A stretch of DNA of 64,000 nt from Maribacter sp. ACAM166 (GTDB taxonomy: Bacteria > Bacteroidota > Bacteroidia > Flavobacteriales > Flavobacteriaceae). The stretch covers positions 124,001-188,000 of the forward strand of contig NZ_VAUW01000001.1 of NCBI RefSeq assembly GCF_005771495.1, in the 5' to 3' direction. Made by a program: the position numbers and the translations under genes. Position 1 is the first letter of the stretch, and every line of letters starts with the position of its first letter. Below, piece after piece: positions 29,448 through 38,379 of this stretch. The notes beneath the pieces are model-generated. The model saw nothing but the letters and a program-made list of their open reading frames with translations. It was not told the origin of the DNA and ran no database searches.

Positions 29448-31220
29448 ATGAATAGGAAAATTGTTATTTATCATGTGTTTACCAGACTTTTTGGAAACAC
29501 CAATACCAATAATAAGCCGTGGGGTACAGTTGAAGAAAATGGAGTTGGTAAGTTTGCTGATTTCACCAAAAAGGCGCTTACCGAAATTAAGGGCTTAGGT
29601 GTTACCCATATATGGTATACCGGTGTTCCCCATCATGCGGTAATACAAGATTATACAGAATTTGGCATTTCTAATGATGATCCTGATGTGGTGAAAGGTA
29701 GAGCTGGCTCTCCGTACGCAGTAAAGGATTATTACAATGTAAATCCAGATTTGGCAATTGACCCAGCTAAAAGACTTCAAGAGTTCAAAGCATTAATCAA
29801 GCGTACTCATGCGTTGGATATGAAAGTTATCATTGATATAGTGCCTAACCATGTAGCACGGTCTTATCAAGGTAAAACCAACCCAAAAGTAGTAACTGAT
29901 TTTGGGTTTGGTGATGATACCTCTGTCGAATATCAAAAGGATAATAATTTTTATTACATACCAGGTTCTGAATTCCATACTCCAGAATGGAGAAATGGTT
30001 ATACCCCTTTAGGTGGTAATACTCCAAATTTACCTGATTCTAAATTGGTTGAGGTGCCCGCAAAATGGACGGGTAATGGTTCTCGAAGTCCGCAGCCAGA
30101 TATGAATGACTGGTATGAGACGGTTAGAATTAATTATGGGGTAAGCCCAGACGGTAAGTTGGATTTTGATATGCTTCCCAATGATTTTGGTGAACGTGAT
30201 TACAAAGAACATTTTGACTATTGGAAAAAGAAAATTGTTCCTAGTTCTTGGAGGAAATTTAGAGACATTGCACTATACTGGTTGAATATGGGTGTTGATG
30301 GTTTTCGCTATGATATGGCCGAAATGGTTCCGGTTGAATTTTGGAGTTTTATGAATTCTTCCATAAAAATGAAAAATCCAGATGCCTTTATCATGGCCGA
30401 GGTATACAATCCAGACCTATATAGAACCTATATCCATAAGGGCAAAATGGATTATTTATATGATAAGGTTGATTTTTATGATGGGTTAAAACATATTATG
30501 AAAGGGTATGGTTGGTCGGATCATCTTCCTGTGGTACAAAATGGGTTAAAAGATATTGAGCACCATATGCTCCATTTTTTGGAGAATCATGACGAACAAC
30601 GTATTGCTAGTCCAGAATTTGTAGGTAGTCCAGATATTGGTAAGCCTGCAATGGTAGTGTCGGCTACTATAAGCACTTCGCCAACGATGCTATATTTTGG
30701 TCAGGAAGTTGGCGAGCCTGCAGCTGAACATGCCGGTTTTGGAAGTTCTTCAAGAACTTCTATTTTTGATTATATCGGTGTTCCGAACCATCAAAGATGG
30801 GTGAATAACAAGAAATTTGATGGAGGCCAATTATCTTCAGATGAAGCTGATTTACGTGATTTTTATAAGCGACTTTTGAATTTCACAATTGGGAGTGAAG
30901 GGTTGATGGGTGCTTATCGTGAAATTCATTTTTATAATAAAGAACTTACCGAAAATTATACTCATAGAGTGTTGTCATATGTGCGTTGGTCTGCGAATCA
31001 AAAATTGATAATAGTCTCGAATTTTGATGTCAACGAGCATTTTTCGTTTGATCTTAAGTTGCCTGTAGATCTAATGAACGAATGGCATTTAAAAGAGAAA
31101 TCTTATAATTTAATTGATGTTCTTTATGGGGATTCTAATTCATTGAGAATCGAAAATGGAGAGGGTCATATTTCAATAAACTTAAATCCATTGGAATCCT
31201 TTATTTTTGAATTAAAATAA
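29448..31220 (+). CDS. GH13 alpha-amylase-family glycoside hydrolase (no signal peptide)
   Basis: The protein has 590 residues from ATG 29448 (GTG 29442 also possible). The GH13 motifs are complete: DIVPNH (130-135), DGFRYDMAE with nucleophile Asp289, FIMAEVYNP with acid/base Glu318, and FLENHDEQR with Asp382. A C-terminal beta domain ends in ESFIFELK. No export signal is seen, so it should act on imported malto-oligosaccharides and feed maltose to the phosphorylase. It is 48 bp after GH65 and 6 bp before the next gene, so it is operonic. The exact specificity (neopullulanase, cyclomaltodextrinase or alpha-glucosidase type) is not resolved. Confidence 0.92.
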   Translation: MNRKIVIYHVFTRLFGNTNTNNKPWGTVEENGVGKFADFTKKALTEIKGLGVTHIWYTGVPHHAVIQDYTEFGISNDDPDVVKGRAGSPYAVKDYYNVNPDLAIDPAKRLQEFKALIKRTHALDMKVIIDIVPNHVARSYQGKTNPKVVTDFGFGDDTSVEYQKDNNFYYIPGSEFHTPEWRNGYTPLGGNTPNLPDSKLVEVPAKWTGNGSRSPQPDMNDWYETVRINYGVSPDGKLDFDMLPNDFGERDYKEHFDYWKKKIVPSSWRKFRDIALYWLNMGVDGFRYDMAEMVPVEFWSFMNSSIKMKNPDAFIMAEVYNPDLYRTYIHKGKMDYLYDKVDFYDGLKHIMKGYGWSDHLPVVQNGLKDIEHHMLHFLENHDEQRIASPEFVGSPDIGKPAMVVSATISTSPTMLYFGQEVGEPAAEHAGFGSSSRTSIFDYIGVPNHQRWVNNKKFDGGQLSSDEADLRDFYKRLLNFTIGSEGLMGAYREIHFYNKELTENYTHRVLSYVRWSANQKLIIVSNFDVNEHFSFDLKLPVDLMNEWHLKEKSYNLIDVLYGDSNSLRIENGEGHISINLNPLESFIFELK

Positions 31221-31226
31221 TCACTC

Positions 31227-31973
31227 ATGTTAAATAAAATTTTCACACTCTTACTAATTTGTATTTCGTTAATTTCCTGTACTATGAAAAAACCTTTGGT
31301 AATTGGTCATCGAGGCGCTATGGGGCATGAAACAGAGAACACCTTGCCTTCCATTCAAAAAGCGATTGATTTGGGGGTAGACATGATTGAAATAGATGTT
31401 TTTAAGATTAAAAGTGGGGAAATCGTAGTTTTTCATGATGATACGGTTGATAGACTTACCAATGCTCCAGGAAATATTGAAGAGTATAATATTCTTGATT
31501 TGAAAAAATTGATTGTTGATGGCGGACATCAAATACCAATGCTTCAAGATGTATTAAAACTTATCGATAACAAAGTTGCGTTAAACATAGAGTTAAAAGG
31601 TGCAGGTACTGCTGATAAGGTCAATTTTATAATGGATTATTATATAAAGCAGAAGAATTGGTCACCAGAAAATTTTATAATTTCAAGTTTTAATTGGGAT
31701 GAGCTAAAGGAAATGAGAAAAAAAAATCCCGATGTCGCTATAGCTGTTTTAACTGGAAAAAATCCAGTTGATGCAATACCTATTGCTAAAGAATTGAATG
31801 CAGTTGCCATAAACCCATATTTTGAAGAATTGAATTTAGAAGTTGCGAACGAAATACGTGATGCCGGATTTAAAATTTATACATGGACGGTAAATGACCC
31901 TACAGATATTGAAGCTATGAAAAAAATTGGTGTTGATGGAATCATTACCAATTTTCCAGAACGAGTCAACTAA
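31227..31973 (+). CDS. Glycerophosphodiester phosphodiesterase, lipoprotein
   Basis: The protein has 248 residues with a lipoprotein signal ending in SLISC (Cys18). The GDPD TIM-barrel motifs are HRGA (28-31), ENTLPS, EIDV (Glu55, Asp57) and FHDDTVDR (His70). Known members hydrolyse glycerophosphodiesters to glycerol-3-phosphate and an alcohol. Attachment to a membrane implies a periplasmic or surface site. It is the last lipid- or sugar-related gene of the run and overlaps the next start by 1 bp (TAATG). Confidence 0.9.
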   Translation: MLNKIFTLLLICISLISCTMKKPLVIGHRGAMGHETENTLPSIQKAIDLGVDMIEIDVFKIKSGEIVVFHDDTVDRLTNAPGNIEEYNILDLKKLIVDGGHQIPMLQDVLKLIDNKVALNIELKGAGTADKVNFIMDYYIKQKNWSPENFIISSFNWDELKEMRKKNPDVAIAVLTGKNPVDAIPIAKELNAVAINPYFEELNLEVANEIRDAGFKIYTWTVNDPTDIEAMKKIGVDGIITNFPERVN

Positions 31974-33247
31974 TGTATGATGTTCTAGTAATCGGTGGTG
32001 GTGCCGCAGGCTTTTATGCTGCAATTCATGTTGCAGAAGCTCGACCTAATGCTAAGATTGCCATTTTAGAACGTGGTAAGGAGGTACTTACCAAAGTAAG
32101 GGTTTCAGGTGGCGGGCGATGTAATGTTACCCATGCAGAATTTAATCCTAGCGAACTTAGTAGTAATTATCCAAGAGGTGAGAAAGAACTTTTGGGTCCG
32201 TTTCACCAATACGCAAGTGGAGATACAGTAGGTTTTTTTGAGGATCGAGGTGTTGCATTGAAAATTGAGGAAGATGGTAGAATGTTTCCTGTTAGTAATT
32301 CTTCACAAACCATTATAGACTGTTTCATGTCTGAGGTAGAACGATTAGGAATCCAAATTAAACAACGTTGTTCTGTAAGCGGTTTAGAGCAAATTGAAGA
32401 GGATGGTGACATACTTTGGAGAGTTAAGGTAGGAGATGATTTTTTAGTCACCAAAAAATTGATAGTAGCTACGGGCAGTAATCCAAAAATATGGAAACTT
32501 ATTGAAGAATTAGGCCATACCATAGTTCCACCAGTTCCTTCCTTATTTACATTTAATATTAAAGATGAACGAATTACAGGTATCCCAGGCGTATCAACAC
32601 AGGCAGAGGTTGTAGTGCTGCCTAAGAAAAAGTATGGTCAAAAAGCAACAAAGATAAAGTTCGATTCATCTGTACTTGCTTCTGAAGGGCCATTGCTTAT
32701 TACACATTGGGGTATGAGTGGGCCAGCTATTTTAAAACTATCGGCATGGGGAGCTCGTGTTTTGGAGCACTATAATTACCAGTTTAAAATTCAGGTAAAT
32801 TGGGTGCCAGAATATCATCAAAACGGACTTTTAGAATTGTTTTTGAAAGTGAAACAAGATGAAAAGAAAACCATTCTACGAACCAAGGTTTTGGATATCC
32901 CTAAGCGACTTTGGGTTAATTTAGTTCGAGCTTCAAAAATACCAGATGAAACTACGTGGCCAGAAATTTCTAAACAACAGCTAATATTACTGGCTCAGCA
33001 ACTAACAGCTGGTGTTTTTCAAGTGAACGGTAAAAGTACTTTTAAAGAAGAGTTTGTTACCGCTGGGGGTGTACATCTAAAGGAAATTAACTTTAAAACA
33101 TTTCAAAGTAAACTTCTACCTAGCCTATATTTTGCAGGAGAAATTATAAATGTAGATGCCATAACCGGTGGTTTTAATTTTCAAAATGCCTGGACAGGAG
33201 GTTATCTTGCCGCAAAAGGTGTCGTAGAAGACTTAAAATCAAATTAA
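31973..33247 (+). CDS. BaiN/RdsA-type (HI0933-like) NAD(P)/FAD-dependent oxidoreductase
   Basis: The protein has 424 residues. The N-terminal FAD-binding motif GGGAAG is at 8-13. The family signature KVRVSGGGRCNVTH is at 41-54, and the C-terminal FAD contact is in ITGGFNFQNAWTGG. The HI0933 family has an uncertain physiological substrate. Some members reduce steroid or bile-acid intermediates or act in redox stress. Its start overlaps the stop of the GDPD gene, so they are translationally coupled, but this gives no clear functional link. Confidence 0.88.
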   Translation: MYDVLVIGGGAAGFYAAIHVAEARPNAKIAILERGKEVLTKVRVSGGGRCNVTHAEFNPSELSSNYPRGEKELLGPFHQYASGDTVGFFEDRGVALKIEEDGRMFPVSNSSQTIIDCFMSEVERLGIQIKQRCSVSGLEQIEEDGDILWRVKVGDDFLVTKKLIVATGSNPKIWKLIEELGHTIVPPVPSLFTFNIKDERITGIPGVSTQAEVVVLPKKKYGQKATKIKFDSSVLASEGPLLITHWGMSGPAILKLSAWGARVLEHYNYQFKIQVNWVPEYHQNGLLELFLKVKQDEKKTILRTKVLDIPKRLWVNLVRASKIPDETTWPEISKQQLILLAQQLTAGVFQVNGKSTFKEEFVTAGGVHLKEINFKTFQSKLLPSLYFAGEIINVDAITGGFNFQNAWTGGYLAAKGVVEDLKSN

Positions 33248-33249
33248 GT

Positions 33250-33795
33250 ATGGAACTCAAAAGCTATGTAGCATTTTTAAGAGGTATAAATGTTGCAGGA
33301 AAAAAGAAAGTTTCCATGGAATCATTGAAGGCTTTATGTGATAATTTGGGTTTAAAAGAGGTTAGAACGTATATTCAGAGTGGGAATATTTTATTCAAAA
33401 ATGAACAGCTACAAACCGATTCGTTAGCAGGGTTATTAGCTGATGCGATTCAAAAAAAATATGGTTTTCAGGTTCCTGTACTAGTAAAAACTGTCAGTCA
33501 AGTAAAGAAAATTTTAGACTATAATCCATTTGACAATGAGGAAGATTTAGTTGCAAATAAAATCTATTTCGTTTTACTGAATGAAGTTCCAACAGATGAA
33601 TTGCTTACAAAGTTTAAGGCAGATACATTTGAAAATGAAGAATACTTCGTAGCTGAAAATTGTATGTATCTTAAATGTAATTTAGGGTATGGTAAAGCTA
33701 AATTGAATAATAATTTAATTGAGCGAAAATTAAAGGTTTCGGCGACTACCAGAAATTTTAGAACTATAAGTAAATTGGTAGCATTGGGTAGTTAG
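33250..33795 (+). CDS. DUF1697 family protein
   Basis: The protein has 181 residues. The DUF1697 family is recognised by the start YVAFLRGINVAGKKKVSMESL and by TYIQSGNILF, with a small alpha/beta ferredoxin-like shape expected. No catalytic residues are established and the function is unknown. It begins 3 bp after the flavoprotein gene, so it is the end of the plus-strand operon, and it converges on tspO. Confidence 0.85.
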   Translation: MELKSYVAFLRGINVAGKKKVSMESLKALCDNLGLKEVRTYIQSGNILFKNEQLQTDSLAGLLADAIQKKYGFQVPVLVKTVSQVKKILDYNPFDNEEDLVANKIYFVLLNEVPTDELLTKFKADTFENEEYFVAENCMYLKCNLGYGKAKLNNNLIERKLKVSATTRNFRTISKLVALGS

Positions 33796-33819
33796 ACCTT
33801 TAGGTGTAGAGATTTGAAA

Positions 33820-34293
33820 TTAATTCAATTCCCAGATTTTATAATTTAAAAAAGCCGCAAAGAACACCCATAAAACGTATGGTATCAATAAAATTGACGC
33901 TACCTTACTGACCACATTAAACCATTTAATAGTTAGAATAAGGACTGCCAGTAAAGTTAGAATTACCATTAGACCCCAAAAAGGTTGTTGTAGGCCAAAA
34001 AATACGATACTCCACAATCCGTTTAAAAGCAATTGGAAGCCAAAATGATACAAACCGGTTTTCACCCATTTATGATGAAATCCCTTTGCCCAAACCAAAC
34101 CAACGGAAATTCCCATTAAAACATAAAGTGCCGTCCATATAGGAGCAAAGACCCAATTTGGCGGATTAAAATTTGGCTTGTTCAACGTAGTGTACCAGTC
34201 GTTTACTGAACTTTGTGTGACGACACTACTTAGAAACCCAATGGTAGAACAGATAAGGATGCCAAGTATGATGCATGTTATTTTCCTTTTCAA
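33820..34293 (-). CDS. tspO: TspO/MBR family tryptophan-rich sensory protein
   Basis: The protein has 157 residues and five predicted membrane helices. The conserved motifs are DWYTTLNKPNFNPPNWVFAPIW, ALYVLMGISVGLVW and QLLLNGLWSIVFFGLQQPFWG. The family binds porphyrins and other tetrapyrroles, and bacterial members influence photosynthesis or stress responses. It is a single gene, divergent from mvaD and convergent with the DUF1697 gene. Confidence 0.92.
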   Translation of the reverse strand: MKRKITCIILGILICSTIGFLSSVVTQSSVNDWYTTLNKPNFNPPNWVFAPIWTALYVLMGISVGLVWAKGFHHKWVKTGLYHFGFQLLLNGLWSIVFFGLQQPFWGLMVILTLLAVLILTIKWFNVVSKVASILLIPYVLWVFFAAFLNYKIWELN

Positions 34294-34349
34294 CGGTTTG
34301 GTGTTTAGCTCTAAAATAAGGATTTATTTTAATTGACAGCCCTAAAAAC

Positions 34350-34357
34350 TATCTTTG
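34350..34357 (+). promoter_or_regulatory. Candidate -7 box for mvaD
   Basis: TATCTTTG fits the Bacteroidetes TAnnTTTG element and ends 17 bp upstream of the chosen ATG at 34375. A TTG at 34333 is closer than the usual -33 spacing, so only the -7 element is well supported. Confidence 0.5.
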
Positions 34358-34374
34358 TATAAATTGTGATTTCA

Positions 34375-35457
34375 ATGACCGAAAAAGAATTTATACCAGC
34401 TTCCTACACAGCATTGAATGATGAAGGGATAGTTGCTTATTGCTCTCCTAGCAATATAGCATTGATAAAGTATTGGGGAAAACGAGAAAATCAAATCCCA
34501 GCGAACCCCTCTATCAGTTTTACGTTGGACGCTTGTTCTACAACAACCAGGGTTCATTACAAAAAACGAATACATAAGAATGATGAGTTCTCGTTTGACC
34601 TTTTTTTTGAAGGTGAGGCTAAAGAAGAATTCCAACCAAAAATTAAAACGTTTCTAAAACGCATTGAAAAGTATATGCCTTTTTTGAAGGACTACCATTT
34701 TGTAATCAATACTTCTAATACATTTCCCCATAGTAGCGGCATTGCATCATCTGCTAGTGGTATGTCGGCATTGGCGTTATGTTTTATGGAAATGGAACGA
34801 GGGTTTGATAAAAATATAACTCTAGAATATTTCAATCAAAAGGCATCATTTTTATCCCGTTTAGGTTCTGGTAGTGCATGTCGTAGCATTCAAGGCCCAT
34901 TGGTGCAATGGGGAGAGAGTGATGCGGTAGAAGGCAGTTCAAATCTTTTTGGAATTAAGTATCCATATGAAGTCCATCCAATTTTTAATAATTATCACGA
35001 TACAATTTTATTGGTTGATAAAGGAGAAAAGCAGGTGAGTAGTACGGTTGGTCATGATTTAATGCACGGGCATCCTTTTGCATCAAATAGATTTAAGCAA
35101 GCCGATACCAACGTAGAGAAGTTAAAGATTGTTTTTTCAAAAGGCAATCTAGATGAATTTATAAATATAGTAGAAAGTGAAGCACTTACTTTACATGCCA
35201 TGATGATGACCAGTAATCCTTATTTTATATTAATGAAGCCAAATACGCTATCTATAATAAATAGTATTTGGAAATTTAGAGAGGAATCTAAAACTCATGT
35301 TTGTTTTACGCTAGATGCAGGTGCGAACGTACATGTGCTTTATCCTGAAAATGAAAAGGATATAGTTTTTCCGTTCATAAAAGATAAGTTGATTTCTTTT
35401 TGTCAAAATGGACAGTATATTTGTGATCGAATAGGTTTGGGTGCGAAGAAGTTGTAA
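34375..35457 (+). CDS. mvaD: Diphosphomevalonate decarboxylase
   Basis: The protein has 360 residues from ATG 34375. A GTG at 34366 is in frame but sits too near the -7 box. The motifs are SNIALIKYWGKR (about 26-37), PSISFTLD, and the GHMP loop PHSSGIASSASGMSAL (118-133). The enzyme makes isopentenyl diphosphate from mevalonate-5-diphosphate with ATP. It begins a cluster with a mevalonate kinase and a prenyltransferase. This fits the classical mevalonate route used by flavobacteria in place of the MEP pathway. Confidence 0.93.
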   Translation: MTEKEFIPASYTALNDEGIVAYCSPSNIALIKYWGKRENQIPANPSISFTLDACSTTTRVHYKKRIHKNDEFSFDLFFEGEAKEEFQPKIKTFLKRIEKYMPFLKDYHFVINTSNTFPHSSGIASSASGMSALALCFMEMERGFDKNITLEYFNQKASFLSRLGSGSACRSIQGPLVQWGESDAVEGSSNLFGIKYPYEVHPIFNNYHDTILLVDKGEKQVSSTVGHDLMHGHPFASNRFKQADTNVEKLKIVFSKGNLDEFINIVESEALTLHAMMMTSNPYFILMKPNTLSIINSIWKFREESKTHVCFTLDAGANVHVLYPENEKDIVFPFIKDKLISFCQNGQYICDRIGLGAKKL

Positions 35458-35604
35458 GTGAGTTATGTACGATTGAACCAAAAAATTCGTTAGTAAATAA
35501 GTATTTCGCCTATTTTGTTTAAGCATATACAGCAAAACGTTGAACTTTATCTTAATCTTTGGTTATATTTAAAAGTATTATCGATATTTGCACAGATTTT
35601 TAAA

Positions 35605-36543
35605 ATGAAAGGACCACTGTTTTATTCCAAAATTCTTCTCTTCGGAGAATATGGTATCATTAAAGATTCCAAAGGTTTGTCTATACCCTATAATTTTTAC
35701 AAGGGAGCTTTAAAATCTGATACCAATCTATCGAAAGAGGCAGCAAAGTCTAATAAAAGCTTAGAAGCTTTTGCGAGCTACTTGGAAGAACTTACAAAAA
35801 ACGATCCAGACTTAATTTCTTTTGATTTAGATATCCTTAAAAAAGATATAGAAGCAGGCATGTATTTTGATAGTTCGATACCGCAAGGATATGGTGTAGG
35901 TAGTAGTGGAGCCTTAGTTGCTGCGATTTATGATAAATATGCAAAGGAAAAAATTACGGTCTTAGAAAATCTCACAAGAGAAAAACTATTGATACTCAAG
36001 GCGATTTTCGGTACTATGGAATCTTTTTTCCACGGTAAATCATCTGGTCTTGATCCATTGAATAGTTATTTAAGCCTTCCTATACTTATAAATTCCCAAG
36101 ATAATATAGAATCTACGAGCATTCCTTCTCAAAATACCGACGGTAAAGGTGCGGTGTTTTTATTAGATAGTGGTACGGTAGGTGAAACAGCACCAATGGT
36201 TCAGATTTTTATGGAGCAGATGAAGAATGACGGATTCCGTAATATGCTCAAGAATCAGTTTATAAAGCATACCGATGCCTGCGTTGAAGATTTTGTGAGT
36301 GGGAACATTCAATCTTTATTTGGTAATCTAAAACAACTTTCCCATGTTGTTTTAGATAATTTTAAACCAATGATTCCTGTCAAATTTCATGAGTTGTGGA
36401 AGAAAGGTATTGATACTAATGATTATTATCTCAAGCTTTGTGGATCTGGCGGAGGCGGCTATATTTTAGGATTTACTGAAGATTTTGAAAAAGCGCAAAC
36501 TGCACTTAAAGACTACAAACTAGAAGTAGTTTATAACTTTTAG
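35605..36543 (+). CDS. Mevalonate kinase-type GHMP kinase
   Basis: The protein has 312 residues from ATG 35605. The frame opens at 35515, but the preceding stretch does not look like a GHMP start. The motifs are SKILLFGEYGII (8-19), the ATP loop PQGYGVGSSGALVAA (93-107), and the C-terminal LCGSGGGGYILGF. The position between mvaD and a UbiA prenyltransferase supports mevalonate kinase rather than another GHMP kinase. It lies 147 bp after mvaD. Confidence 0.85.
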   Translation: MKGPLFYSKILLFGEYGIIKDSKGLSIPYNFYKGALKSDTNLSKEAAKSNKSLEAFASYLEELTKNDPDLISFDLDILKKDIEAGMYFDSSIPQGYGVGSSGALVAAIYDKYAKEKITVLENLTREKLLILKAIFGTMESFFHGKSSGLDPLNSYLSLPILINSQDNIESTSIPSQNTDGKGAVFLLDSGTVGETAPMVQIFMEQMKNDGFRNMLKNQFIKHTDACVEDFVSGNIQSLFGNLKQLSHVVLDNFKPMIPVKFHELWKKGIDTNDYYLKLCGSGGGGYILGFTEDFEKAQTALKDYKLEVVYNF

Positions 36544-36555
36544 GAAATTTCAAAC

Positions 36556-37461
36556 ATGTTTGATAGAAAAAGCAAACTCTTACTTTTAAAAGTATTGAGT
36601 CTTTTTTCCGTGGTTAGAGGGTATAATATACTGGTCATTGCCCTCGCTCAATATTTGGCATCCATTTATATATTGGCACCAGACTTATCGCTAAGAAAAG
36701 TTGTTTTTGATGTCAACCTATTTGTAATTGTTATTGCTTCTGCAATGGTCATTGCCGCAGGCTACATTATTAATAATTTCTACGATGCAGAAAAAGACCT
36801 AATCAACAAGCCTAGAAAAAGTATGTTGGATCGCCTGGTGAGCCAACGATTTAAATTGACTACTTATTTTGTATTGAATTTTATGGCAGTAATAGCAGCT
36901 AGTTATGTGTCTTTTAGGGCTGTCTTCTTTTTTTCTTCTTATATTTTTGGAATATGGCTTTACTCCCATAAGTTGAAGAGAATTCCACTTTTAGGAAATT
37001 TCATATCAGCAATCTTGGCCATAACTCCTTTTTTCGTAGTCTTTGTATATTATCGCAATTTTGAAACTGTGATTTTTGTACATGCAATGTTCTTGTTTCT
37101 ATTGATTCTTTCACGTGAAATGATCAAAGATTTGGAGAATATTTCAGGAGATATTGCTCAAAATTATAGAACCATTCCTATAATTTATGGAGCGAACATT
37201 TCTAAGACAATCATTGCCAGCTTAATTCTGTTCACCCTATTACCGTCATTGCTTCTAATTTTTAAGTACGATGTAGGATATATGAATTTTTATTTCGGGG
37301 TATGCATTTTACTTCTAGTGTTATTCATTTTTCTACTATTAAGATCAAAAATAAAAAAGGATTATGTGTGGCTGCATAATATTCTAAAGCTCATTATTGT
37401 AGCAGGTGTCTTCAGTATTCTGCTTATCGATGTAGATATGGTTTTAAATAGAATACTATAG
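36556..37461 (+). CDS. UbiA-family prenyltransferase (geranylgeranylglycerol-phosphate type)
   Basis: The protein has 301 residues and eight predicted helices. The first Asp-rich motif is NNFYDAEKD (Asn73, Asp77, Asp81). The second is SREMIKDLENISGD in the middle. These bind the prenyl diphosphate through Mg2+. Its place after mevalonate genes suggests a geranylgeranyl or similar donor. Flavobacterial homologues are often named geranylgeranylglycerol-phosphate geranylgeranyltransferases, but menaquinone-type acceptors cannot be excluded. It lies 12 bp after the mevalonate kinase gene. Confidence 0.87.
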   Translation: MFDRKSKLLLLKVLSLFSVVRGYNILVIALAQYLASIYILAPDLSLRKVVFDVNLFVIVIASAMVIAAGYIINNFYDAEKDLINKPRKSMLDRLVSQRFKLTTYFVLNFMAVIAASYVSFRAVFFFSSYIFGIWLYSHKLKRIPLLGNFISAILAITPFFVVFVYYRNFETVIFVHAMFLFLLILSREMIKDLENISGDIAQNYRTIPIIYGANISKTIIASLILFTLLPSLLLIFKYDVGYMNFYFGVCILLLVLFIFLLLRSKIKKDYVWLHNILKLIIVAGVFSILLIDVDMVLNRIL

Positions 37462-37489
37462 ATCTCATTAATATGTATAAGATAATTAT

Positions 37490-37518
37490 TTGAACGGCAA
37501 TGCAATTTCCTACCTTTG
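37490..37518 (+). promoter_or_regulatory. Promoter of the pseudouridine-synthase gene
   Basis: TTG (37490-37492), 18 bp spacer, TACCTTTG (37511-37518): close to the Bacteroidetes TTG-N19-TAnnTTTG consensus. It is 18 bp before ATG 37537, which supports that start over the TTG at 37516. Confidence 0.65.
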
Positions 37519-37536
37519 TGCAAAATTGGTACAGTT

Positions 37537-38379
37537 ATGAGTAGGGATGATTCTAGTAGAGAAAAAAAATCTTCGGGAAGACAGGGTGGTAATTTCAAAA
37601 AGAAAAGCTACGCTCGTGGTAATGCTCCCATAAAGAAAAATGTTTCACCCAGTAAGCCATCAGATCCAAATTCCATCCGACTAAATAAATATGTAGCTAA
37701 CTCGGGTGTATGCTCGCGTAGAGATGCTGATATATATATCGCAGCTGGTAGTGTGACCGTAAATGGAAAGCCTATTATTGAGATGGGTTATAAAGTGAAA
37801 TTGACCGATGAGGTTAAGTTCGATGGCCAATTATTGAACCCTGTTAAGAAAGAGTATGTATTGCTCAATAAACCAAGAGATTTTGTTACTACTATTCGAG
37901 ATGAAAAAGGCAGAAGACATGTTTCTGGATTAATTTCTAGTGCGTCAAAGTCAAAACTTTTACCTGTTGATAAATTAGAAAAGGAGCATACTGGTCTACT
38001 TTTATTTACCAATGATGGTGCAATGACCAAGACGCTTAAGAGTCCTATAAACGGCTTACGTAAAATATATCATTTAGTATTGGATTTGGAATTACGAAGT
38101 GCAGATTTGAAGAAAATTCAAGAAGGTGTTACAGTAGATGAAAAGATGGTACGTGTTCAGGATATAAGTTTTATAGCTGACTCTCCTAAGCGTGAAGTAG
38201 GCATAGAGATATTTAGTTCTAGAAATAAAATTGTAGAACGACTTTTTGACACTTTAGGATATAAGGTGCAAAAATTAGATAGAGTAGTTTTTAGTGGTCT
38301 AACCAAAAAGGATTTACCTAGGGGACATTGGAGATATTTGACAGCTCAAGAGGTAATTAATCTTAAGGTCATTAAATAA
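37537..38379 (+). CDS. RsuA/RluB-type pseudouridine synthase, atypical active site
   Basis: The protein has 280 residues. A basic, low-complexity N-terminus (1-45) precedes an S4 RNA-binding domain (IRLNKYVANSGVCSRRDAD, about 47-65) and the RsuA/RluB catalytic domain. The family motif GRLDxxTxGLLLxTND is altered here to DKLEKEHTGLLLFTND (residues 145-160), so the catalytic Asp is replaced by Glu148 and the preceding Arg by Lys. The later HSGRNRIVRR-like block is also altered, to FSSRNKIVERLF. The reading frame is intact. It may be a non-catalytic paralogue or bind RNA only. A normal copy elsewhere in the genome is expected. Confidence 0.85.
   Translation: MSRDDSSREKKSSGRQGGNFKKKSYARGNAPIKKNVSPSKPSDPNSIRLNKYVANSGVCSRRDADIYIAAGSVTVNGKPIIEMGYKVKLTDEVKFDGQLLNPVKKEYVLLNKPRDFVTTIRDEKGRRHVSGLISSASKSKLLPVDKLEKEHTGLLLFTNDGAMTKTLKSPINGLRKIYHLVLDLELRSADLKKIQEGVTVDEKMVRVQDISFIADSPKREVGIEIFSSRNKIVERLFDTLGYKVQKLDRVVFSGLTKKDLPRGHWRYLTAQEVINLKVIK

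Noticed and set aside
35515-35604. Longer N-terminus for the mevalonate kinase
   Set aside because: It begins at a non-ATG codon and adds residues that do not fit GHMP kinases. ATG 35605 gives the normal start.
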